Shown piece by piece: positions 8,401 to 13,368 of a stretch of DNA of 23,449 bases. Both the position numbers and the translations under genes were made by a program. Within the stretch, counting starts at the first letter, position 1. Every line of letters starts with the position of its first letter. The notes below the pieces were generated by a model. The model saw nothing but the letters and a program-made list of their open reading frames with translations. It was not told the DNA's origin and did no database searches. The DNA is taken from the NCBI GenBank assembly GCA_035529405.1, contig DATKWV010000187.1:1-23449 (forward strand). The letters are read 5' to 3'. The stretch is from DATKWV01 sp035529405. Lineage in GTDB: Bacteria > Planctomycetota > Phycisphaerae > Sedimentisphaerales > Anaerobacaceae.

Positions 8401-8424
8401 TAATTTGTGTTCATCAGTGCCAAT
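8401..8424. repeat. Degenerate intergenic repeat, TTTGTGTTCATCAGTG-type
   Basis: The string resembles the dispersed ATCTGTGTTCATCTGTG-type sequences common between genes of Planctomycetota and other groups. It overlaps the brnA stop region, so the last three codons (His-Trp-His) and stop of BrnA appear to be written by this sequence. A second fragment, GCCGCAGAGGGCACAGAC near 8279, is reminiscent of another dispersed family. Identification is by resemblance only. Confidence 0.35.
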
Positions 8425-8698
8425 GCTGCAATTCCGCCTTTATCCTCTCGGCTAAAAACATCTTCAACAGGGATTGATAGGGTACGTCCCTTTTGTTGGC
8501 AAGAAGCTTGAGCTCTTCCAACATCATCTCCGGCAGCCTGATAGAAATCGTTTTAACCGACGGCTTTAGATTAGGCAATGTAACTCTCTTGGCGCTGCTG
8601 GTGTCAAAATAATCCAAAGCCGAATGGGTGGCCCAGAACCGGCGTTCCTGGTCCTCGTTCTTAAATTCAGGCACACGCTTTTTATTGTTCTTCTTCAT
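8414..8698 (-). CDS. brnA: BrnA-type (CopG/ribbon-helix-helix) antitoxin
   Basis: Antitoxin of a type II BrnT/BrnA module; it binds the BrnT toxin and represses its own operon as a DNA-binding ribbon-helix-helix protein. The 94-residue product has a charged N-terminus, then PEFKNEDQERRFWATHSALDYFD, the linker AKRVTLPNLKPSVKT, and the RHH core ISIRLPEMMLEELKLLANKRDVPYQSLLKMFLAERI; ISIRLP is the DNA-contacting strand. ATG 8698 lies within the end of brnT (17 bp overlap) with AAAGGAAG four to five bases upstream, which fits translational coupling. The C-terminal QHWH is encoded inside a repeat-like sequence, suggesting slight truncation or extension against relatives. GC content here is a little lower than in the neighbours, in line with mobile toxin-antitoxin modules. 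Confidence 0.9.
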   Translation of the reverse strand: MKKNNKKRVPEFKNEDQERRFWATHSALDYFDTSSAKRVTLPNLKPSVKTISIRLPEMMLEELKLLANKRDVPYQSLLKMFLAERIKAELQHWH

Positions 8699-8987
8699 AA
8701 AACTTCCTTTCTCTACGGTCCATATCCCTTGCAGATATAATTCTAATCAGCCTGGCTCGCTTTGTGAAAACAATCACAAGGAATCTTCCGGCATCCGTAC
8801 ATCCAAATGCAGCAAATCTTTCTTCAGCGATTGAATGTTCAGGGTCATCAAGAATAATCAGCGGCTCATTAAAAAATATCTGCTCACATTCAACAGGGCT
8901 TACCTTATGTTTCAGCCAGTTTTTTTCAATATTGCCTTTGTCCCAGTCAAATCCTTCGCATTCGAATAATTTCTCTATTTTATCCAT
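8682..8987 (-). CDS. brnT: BrnT-type ribonuclease toxin
   Basis: Toxin of the BrnT/BrnA type II system; BrnT of Brucella is a RelE-fold ribonuclease that blocks translation. Family features in the 101-residue product: FDWDKGNIEKNWLKHKVS (13-30, the W-D-x-x-K/N-x-x-K-H-x-V-S signature), FFNEPLIILDD, HSIAEER (51-57), LVIVFTKRARLIRIISARDMDRRER (70-94), with the Arg/Glu residues of the EER and RIISAR blocks intact. The toxin gene comes first, as is usual for this family, and overlaps brnA. ATG 8987 lies only about three bases after the predicted transcription start and no ribosome binding site precedes it, so the mRNA may be leaderless. The length is slightly above the usual 90-95 residues but the N-terminus resembles close relatives. 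Confidence 0.93.
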   Translation of the reverse strand: MDKIEKLFECEGFDWDKGNIEKNWLKHKVSPVECEQIFFNEPLIILDDPEHSIAEERFAAFGCTDAGRFLVIVFTKRARLIRIISARDMDRRERKFYEEEQ

Positions 8988-8996
8988 ACCAGCCTA

Positions 8997-9025
8997 AGTA
9001 TATAATAGCCATATACATTGGTCAA
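8997..9025 (-). promoter_or_regulatory. brnTA promoter with palindromic operator
   Basis: On the minus strand, TTGACC (9025-9020) and TATACT (9002-8997) are separated by exactly 17 bp, a strong sigma-70 match. The spacer and -10 are covered by an inverted repeat GTATAT-N7-ATATAC (8998-9016), the expected shape of a ribbon-helix-helix operator. The predicted transcription start falls near 8990, just before the brnT ATG at 8987. Confidence 0.75.
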
Positions 9026-9178
9026 GCCGATTCTCTGTTTAAATTGCCTTTTTGCAGTTTCTTGCGATTTGCGTGGAAGGGTCTGTCTAAATGGCGTTGT
9101 CCATATCCTAATAGTACCATATTAAGTTGTCATTTACAACATACAACCCAATACCGGTTTTGAGCTGCAACGTCTGTG

Positions 9179-10162
9179 TTAATTGGTGAAACCTGTATTT
9201 AGAATTTCCTTTGCGATGTGGCAGTCTTTTGCGATTTGCTCGGCCAGGTCGGTTTCTGCAGCAAAACTTTGCTGGTCGCGGATTCGCCGGACAAAATCCA
9301 CCGCCAGGTACTGGCTGTGAAGATTTCTGATGCCGCCAGCCAGTATGTGGGCTTCGACCAGACGCGCTCGGTCGGTACCGAAGGTCTCGGCTGAGCCGAT
9401 ACTGACGGCGGCAGGCAAACCCTTTTCTATGCGGCACAACCGCTGGGCGGTATCGCCAATCTGCACAAACGCTGCATAAACACCGTCGGCAGGAATAATC
9501 TGCCGGGTCGGCTGGATATTGGCTGTGGGGAAACCGAGCTTGGCGCCCCTGCCTTCGCCTGCTATTACCGGGCCCATAAGTCTGTACGGCCGCGTTAAGG
9601 CAACAGCGGCGTCGGCAACCTTGCCGGCCTGCAGCAGGTTGCGAATCAGCGTGCTCGATACCCGTACGGCGCCGCCAATCGACAACTTTACACGTTTTGA
9701 CTCTATCGCCACGACCGCAAAGCCCTTTTCAAGCCCCAGGCTTCGCAGCGTATGCACGTTACCCGTCCGGTTGAAACCAAAATTAAAGTCCTCGCCCTCA
9801 ACCACCACAGCCGGCCTTACACCGCCGACCAAAAACTCTTCGACGAACTGCCGGGGCGAAAGCTGCATCAGCTCAGAACTGTCTTTTAGTACAATAAGGC
9901 ACTGAACGCCGCAGCCTGCCAGCAGCCGGGTTTTCAATTTAAGGGACGTTAAGACCGGCGGGCTTTTTTCCGGATGCAATACAGCCGCCGGATGCGGCTC
10001 GAAAGTCATAGCTGCCAGCTCAACCTCCTTTTCCGCCGCAATACGGCCGGCGGCACTTAATATGTGCTGATGCCCGATATGCACACCGTCAAAATTGCCG
10101 ATGGTCAAAACACAGCCTGTCGGAATTTTTGCCAGGTCCGCTATTGTTTCGATAATCTTCAT
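9179..10162 (-). CDS. ribF: Bifunctional riboflavin kinase / FMN adenylyltransferase
   Basis: Cytosolic enzyme that makes FMN from riboflavin and then FAD from FMN, supplying the cofactor used by the flavoproteins elsewhere in this window (EtfBA, ETF-QO). At 327 residues it is full length. The N-terminal FAD synthetase domain has IGNFDGVHIGHQ (21-32, the HxGH nucleotidyltransferase motif), VVVEGEDFNFGFNRTGN and VSSTLIRNLLQAG. The C-terminal kinase domain has GRGAKLGFPTANI (204-216). The usual NIGxxPTF is altered to SIGSAETFG, so the Pro-Thr pair is missing, yet the surrounding fold looks intact. ATG 10162 has only a distant GAGG. It diverges from the Fur-regulated operon over about 270 bp; no FMN riboswitch is recognisable upstream. 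truB, the usual neighbour, is absent. Confidence 0.95.
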   Translation of the reverse strand: MKIIETIADLAKIPTGCVLTIGNFDGVHIGHQHILSAAGRIAAEKEVELAAMTFEPHPAAVLHPEKSPPVLTSLKLKTRLLAGCGVQCLIVLKDSSELMQLSPRQFVEEFLVGGVRPAVVVEGEDFNFGFNRTGNVHTLRSLGLEKGFAVVAIESKRVKLSIGGAVRVSSTLIRNLLQAGKVADAAVALTRPYRLMGPVIAGEGRGAKLGFPTANIQPTRQIIPADGVYAAFVQIGDTAQRLCRIEKGLPAAVSIGSAETFGTDRARLVEAHILAGGIRNLHSQYLAVDFVRRIRDQQSFAAETDLAEQIAKDCHIAKEILNTGFTN

Positions 10163-10361
10163 TTTCCGTTAAAAACCTCACCTTTTTGCATCGGCCCTTG
10201 TGCCCTTTGAGAGTAAACCGGCAGGGCGAAACCCTACTTTACCCGCACGCCGAAGGTTCTGCAACCGCTTTTTGGGGCTAAAACCGCAGCTTCAGGCCGA
10301 CCGGCGCCGGGGATGATAAGGACGACAAATTCAAAATAAAGAAAAAAAATTCAAAAGCTAC

Positions 10362-10389
10362 TTGCAACTGAGTTGCATTTGCGTACAAT
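10362..10389 (+). promoter_or_regulatory. Promoter overlapped by a 7-1-7 Fur-family box
   Basis: A perfect palindrome TGCAACT-G-AGTTGCA occupies 10363-10377. The 7-1-7 form is the classic geometry of Fur/Zur/PerR boxes. It covers the -35 (TTGCAA, 10362-10367) and part of the spacer of a promoter whose -10 is TACAAT (10384-10389, 16 bp spacing). The gene driven is a membrane protein followed by a Fur-family regulator, so binding would give metal-dependent autoregulation. No second copy of the box was seen in the window. Confidence 0.7.
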
Positions 10390-10435
10390 TACTAACCAAA
10401 GCAAACGCAGCGGCAACTGTACCTTTTATAAGACA

Positions 10436-11176
10436 ATGACGATAACAGAAAAATCAAAACATATCCTCATCGAACTGAAAAACCACGCACCATTCACGCT
10501 TGCCGGTGCGGTGCTGGGCATTGTTTTTATGCTGGTATTCGCTAACGTCGGCACCGCCAGCAGCCATCTGCTGTTTGCCGTTTTCCACCCGCTGCACGTG
10601 GCCTTAAGCGCGATGGTAACCGCGGCAATGTTCCGGCTGCACACACGCAGAAAACAACTGATGCTTATATTTATTGTAGGTTATGTGGGCTCAATCGGTA
10701 TCGCCACCGTCAGCGACGTGCTGATACCTCATGCCGGTTCACACCTGCTGAAAATGGATATTCCAAGCCACGCAGAAGTATATCACAGCCACACGGGTGT
10801 CACTGATGAGCAGGAAAGTCTTACAGACAAGGAACATCACCATACCGGCGGCAAAATGCATCTGGGTTTTATAGAAGAGTGGTACATCGTTAATCCCGCA
10901 GCCTTACTGGGAATCCTAATAGCGTACTTTTTACCGCGAACGAGGTTTCCACATGCCGCACACATTCTCATAAGTACCTGGGCGTCGTCATCGTATTTGC
11001 TCATGAACGCCGAAGCGCAAATGACCCTGGCTTTGGCGATGGGTATATTCGTAACGCTTTTTTTAGCTACATGGGTGCCTTGCTGCGTCAGCGATATAGT
11101 CTTTCCGCTTATGTTCGTAAAATCCGACAGCCGGACGGGTTGTTATCAGCGGCGCGATTCTTTTCATACTCACTGA
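10436..11176 (+). CDS. Uncharacterised polytopic membrane protein with His-rich loop, Fur-linked
   Basis: Membrane protein of 246 residues with about six helices: 20-40, 44-66, 75-97, 153-167, 174-190 and 196-228. Between helices 3 and 4 a hydrophilic loop (99-142) carries nine histidines (99, 103, 112, 117, 119, 134-136, 142) and several Asp/Glu, typical of transition-metal binding. The last helix holds W-V-P-C216-C217-V-S-D, a membrane-embedded Cys pair. The short C-terminal tail ends HTH. ATG 10436 is chosen since earlier in-frame starts (TTG 10373) fall inside the operator; the ribosome binding site is weak. I recall similar unnamed proteins with WVPCC-SDIVFPL next to Fur-type regulators but cannot name a family. 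A role in zinc or other metal uptake, export or sensing is inferred from the box, the histidines and the downstream regulator. Confidence 0.85.
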   Translation: MTITEKSKHILIELKNHAPFTLAGAVLGIVFMLVFANVGTASSHLLFAVFHPLHVALSAMVTAAMFRLHTRRKQLMLIFIVGYVGSIGIATVSDVLIPHAGSHLLKMDIPSHAEVYHSHTGVTDEQESLTDKEHHHTGGKMHLGFIEEWYIVNPAALLGILIAYFLPRTRFPHAAHILISTWASSSYLLMNAEAQMTLALAMGIFVTLFLATWVPCCVSDIVFPLMFVKSDSRTGCYQRRDSFHTH

Positions 11177-11199
11177 CTAAAGAAATCCCAGCACAATCG

Positions 11200-11625
11200 A
11201 TGAAAGCTGTATTGAGGCAAAAAATTGACACTATCCTGACCAGAGCGAACCTGCGGAAAACCAGGCCGAGAATGGCCGTATTGACGGTCCTTCTTGAGGA
11301 AGGCAAACCCGTTACCGTCCAGAGGATAATAACCAGACTCGGCTGGCACAGCCCCGACAAGGTCACAATATACCGGATTTTGGAAAGCCTGGTCGAAAGG
11401 GGTATGGTCCATAAGGCTTTCCTGAGAAACAAAACATGGCATTTCGAACCGGCTGCAGACTGCACGTCGAATCAATGTCACCCGCATTTTACCTGTGTAA
11501 GCTGCGGTACGACCCACTGCCTTAGGCAATTGAGACCACCGTTGGTAAAAAGCCCACACAGGAAATTTGTCATACACCGCCAGCGAGTCCAGCTTGAGGG
11601 ATTGTGCCCTGCCTGCGCCCGCTGA
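11200..11625 (+). CDS. Fur-family metal-responsive transcriptional regulator
   Basis: DNA-binding repressor of the Fur/Zur/PerR/Nur superfamily, 141 residues. The N-terminal winged helix covers 1-80 with LRKTRPRMAVLTVLLEEGKPVTVQ and recognition region HSPDKVTIYRILESLVERGMVHK. The dimerisation/metal domain has C93-H94-P-H96-F-T-C99-V-S-C102-G and a second pair C136-P-A-C139, the four structural zinc cysteines; His81, Glu83, His94 and His96 are available for the regulatory site. The long, His-rich hinge typical of true Fur is short here, so Zur-like specificity is possible but unproven. ATG 11200 fits the family N-terminus; a longer in-frame start at 11071 would overlap the membrane protein gene by 106 bp and adds residues that do not resemble Fur. 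It lies 23 bp after the membrane gene and is probably co-transcribed from the Fur-box promoter. Confidence 0.92.
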   Translation: MKAVLRQKIDTILTRANLRKTRPRMAVLTVLLEEGKPVTVQRIITRLGWHSPDKVTIYRILESLVERGMVHKAFLRNKTWHFEPAADCTSNQCHPHFTCVSCGTTHCLRQLRPPLVKSPHRKFVIHRQRVQLEGLCPACAR

Positions 11626-11689
11626 CTTTGCGCTTTCAGGGAAAAAATGCGGGATTAAAATCAAATTGCAAAACTGCAGCATAATAGAA

Positions 11690-11767
11690 GGCAAAAAGTC
11701 AATCGTGGTTGATTGATTGTAAATCGGGTCACGAATTCACAGGGAATAAAGGCCCCGACTTTTTGCC
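11690..11767. repeat. Perfect 11 bp inverted repeat around a 56 bp core
   Basis: GGCAAAAAGTC (11690-11700) and GACTTTTTGCC (11757-11767) are exact reverse complements. The right arm overlaps the -35 of the candidate promoter for the flagellin-like gene. The core contains TTGATTGATTG and shows no coding frame. It could be a small MITE-like element, a structured RNA or an operator; no target-site duplication is evident. Confidence 0.6.
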
Positions 11768-11791
11768 GGAAGCGTCACTTTTTCGTATATT
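11763..11791 (+). promoter_or_regulatory. Candidate sigma-70 promoter for flagellin-like gene
   Basis: TTGCCG (11763-11768) and TATATT (11786-11791) have 17 bp spacing. Transcription would start near 11798, giving a leader of about 67 nt that contains GGGGGG (11811-11816) and the 15-G run. Confidence 0.5.
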
Positions 11792-11848
11792 ATAAATACA
11801 AGCCTGCTTTGGGGGGAACCTCGGCGATTAAAGTCCGATAATCAGCAA

Positions 11849-11863
11849 GGGGGGGGGGGGGGG
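11849..11863 (+). repeat. Poly(G)15 tract at the translation start
   Basis: Fifteen consecutive G residues end one base before the ATG at 11865 and replace a normal ribosome binding site. The tract is non-coding: in all three upstream frames a stop or lack of a start codon prevents translation through it. Length changes would alter ribosome-site spacing or leader structure instead of the reading frame. Assembly error in the exact length is possible. Confidence 0.9.
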
Positions 11864-11864
11864 A

Positions 11865-12671
11865 ATGCTTTACCTTGCGAATGTATTGCAAATTACCTAT
11901 TGCGGCACGATTATCAGCAATTTTTACAGCAGAATCGGCTCTTCTGTAGAAACCATATCTTCCGGCGTCAGTTTGGATGCAAATACGGCATCTTCGATAT
12001 TTACAAGTCTTATTCGCGGACAAATAGTATCCAGTCAGCAAAACGCCCGAAACGTCAGTGACGCTATCTCGATGGTACAGACATTCGAATACGCGGCATG
12101 TTCTATCAGGGAAAAACTGACCGAAATGGCGGCGCTGGCCGAGCAGGCCCAGGCTGGTATTTACTCCGCCTGCCAGAGACAGGTAATGCAGGAGCAGCTG
12201 GAGAACATTGCTGAAGAGATAAATTACATAGCCGACAATACCAGTTACAACGGCCATACATTATTAAGCACCTCGGCAGAGCCTGTGTCAATATCGCTTG
12301 GTGATGGTTTCACTACGACCATTCTCGCAAGCGACCTTACCATCGACACCGAAGGCATGGATTTGACCACCGACCAAGCAGCTGCGAGTGCATCGGCAGT
12401 TATCCAGGCCGCTGCCGCCAAAACTGCCGAGTATATAGGGTATCTGGCAGGCAGAACAAAACAGTTGGCAAGTGCCAGCCAGGTCATCGCGTTTAATATC
12501 GATAACGCGCTTGGGATTGAAAGCATTTCGGATGCCGACCTGGCGGCAGAAGTGACTGTTTATGCCGCAAAGCAGGTTCTGGAAAACCTGGGTGCCATCT
12601 ACCGCCTGCAAATGAATATAGTGCCTGAACTGGTTCTTGGCCTGCTGAACGGCAGCGGCTCAACGGGGTAA
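11865..12671 (+). CDS. Divergent flagellin-like protein
   Basis: A 268-residue protein resembling a flagellin made only of the conserved D0/D1 helical ends. The N-terminal part follows the pattern of flagellin: RIGSSVETISSGVSL (compare R-L-S-S-G), QNARNVSDAISMVQTFEYA, IREKLTEMAALAEQA, QVMQEQLENIAEEINYIAD and NTSYNGHTLLS. The C-terminal part mirrors the flagellin end: SISDADLAAEVTVYAAKQVLENLGAIYRLQMN and VPELVLGLL. A short central domain lies around 140-190 and is rich in Thr/Asp/Ala. Unusual points are cysteines at about 13, 83 and 103 (true flagellins usually lack Cys), the loss of the standard N-terminal Asn-rich helix start, and a lone position with no flagellar genes nearby. It could be a minor filament protein, a secreted flagellin homologue or a decayed paralogue. 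It ends with a bidirectional terminator before cspA. Confidence 0.75.
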   Translation: MLYLANVLQITYCGTIISNFYSRIGSSVETISSGVSLDANTASSIFTSLIRGQIVSSQQNARNVSDAISMVQTFEYAACSIREKLTEMAALAEQAQAGIYSACQRQVMQEQLENIAEEINYIADNTSYNGHTLLSTSAEPVSISLGDGFTTTILASDLTIDTEGMDLTTDQAAASASAVIQAAAAKTAEYIGYLAGRTKQLASASQVIAFNIDNALGIESISDADLAAEVTVYAAKQVLENLGAIYRLQMNIVPELVLGLLNGSGSTG

Positions 12672-12721
12672 TTGTTGTTTGCGTACATTGTTGCCGCGGC
12701 ACTGAGAAAAAAAGAACAAAT

Positions 12722-12752
12722 AAAAAAAAGGCCCTGTTTCAGCAGGGCCTTT
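12722..12752 (-). terminator. Intrinsic terminator of cspA (bidirectional)
   Basis: A 10 bp perfect stem AAAGGCCCTG / CAGGGCCTTT (12727-12736 and 12743-12752) has a six-base loop. On the minus strand it is followed by a T-run (the eight A at 12722-12729), giving a strong terminator 24 bp after cspA. In the plus direction it may also end the flagellin-like gene, with a weaker T-rich tail. Confidence 0.88.
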
Positions 12753-12775
12753 CGGTTTTCGAGTCGTCTGCTTTG

Positions 12776-12979
12776 TTATTGTGGAACTACGTTGGTCGCA
12801 CAAGGGCCTTTTTTGCCTTGGCCCACCTCGAACTCGACCTTCTGGCCCTCATCCAGTGATGCGTAGCCTGTGGCCTTTATTTCCGAATGATGCACGAACA
12901 AATCATCGCTTCCGTCATCCGGTGCAATAAAACCATATCCCTTACTCGAATTAAACCATTTTACTGTACCTGTACTCAC
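12776..12979 (-). CDS. cspA: CspA-family cold-shock protein
   Basis: Small single-domain OB-fold RNA chaperone that binds single-stranded RNA/DNA and melts secondary structure. The product shows TGTVKWFNSSKGYGFIAPDDG (RNP1 = KGYGFI) and DLFVHHSEIKATGY (RNP2 = LFVHH), then LDEGQKVEFEVGQGKKGPCATNVV. GTG 12979 is chosen as start, giving MSTGTVKWF with 67 residues, the canonical N-terminus, because AAGGAG lies eight bases upstream; an ATG at 12985 has only two bases spacing. The leader region is AT-rich and has a small hairpin next to the ribosome binding site. Whether it is cold-induced cannot be read from sequence. Confidence 0.95.
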   Translation of the reverse strand: MSTGTVKWFNSSKGYGFIAPDDGSDDLFVHHSEIKATGYASLDEGQKVEFEVGQGKKGPCATNVVPQ

Positions 12980-12994
12980 TTGCATTTCTCCTTG

Positions 12995-13010
12995 ACTCTG
13001 TTTAAAGAGT
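12995..13010 (-). promoter_or_regulatory. Small hairpin next to the cspA ribosome binding site
   Basis: ACTCT (12995-12999) and AGAGT (13006-13010) form a 5 bp stem with a six-base loop, ending a few bases before the AAGGAG of cspA in the mRNA. It could modulate access to the site with temperature, but the stem is short and weak. Confidence 0.3.
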
Positions 13011-13368
13011 AACTAAATTTATATCTCTGCCTTTGTTTTTCCGGAGGTACTATCGAGAGATGAAATAATATCCCCGCTTTAACTTTAGATTATTAGAGCA
13101 TAATAATTACAAAAATGCAACAAAAAAAATTATTTTACCCAAAAAAACAATCCCTCGACAGCGGCAAAAGTGAAAAAAGCCACTCATTTGCCGTACATCC
13201 TGGCAATAAAGCAGGTTGACATTCGAGGCAAAATGGTTTACAAAAGCTGTTTTTGCCGCAGATGCTGTTTACTCGACAGTCGATGCACAGGACAAGGTAC
13301 TCAAAAAACGGTGTCCATAGCCCTTCAAAAGCGGATTTTTGCGGCATAGCGATTGGAAAGACTATTGT
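13011..13368. other. Intergenic region between divergent cspA and etfBA
   Basis: This stretch holds no confidently supported gene. Its left half (13080-13145) is very AT-rich and probably contains the cspA promoter (on the minus strand TTGCAT followed after 17 bp by TCTAAT, a weak candidate). An imperfect hairpin GGCAAA..AGTG / CACT..TTTGCC lies at 13163-13192. Near the right end a 38-codon open frame (13233-13349, +) starts at ATG with GAGG four bases before it and is Cys-rich; it is treated as unproven. No clear promoter for etfBA was found. Confidence 0.6.

Noticed and set aside
10163..10362. Possible FMN riboswitch upstream of ribF
   Set aside because: The conserved RFN-element blocks could not be found on the minus strand; only a short AGGG-CGAAA-CCCT hairpin (near 10225) is seen.
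11834..11841. Sigma-28 (FliA) type -10 box TCCGATAA before the flagellin-like gene
   Set aside because: It matches seven of eight positions, but no TAAA-type -35 lies at the right distance (the site reads GGAA), so a sigma-70 promoter is a better fit.
11849..11863. Frame-switching through the poly-G tract joining an upstream frame to the flagellin-like gene
   Set aside because: Two upstream frames have stops at 11829 and 11839, and the third is open only back to 11747 without ATG, GTG or TTG, so slippage would not switch a reading frame.
13135..13347. Cys-rich 70-codon frame on the minus strand between cspA and etfBA
   Set aside because: It has no ribosome binding site, runs across AT-rich regulatory DNA, and its Cys content is matched by the opposite strand, so it looks like chance composition.
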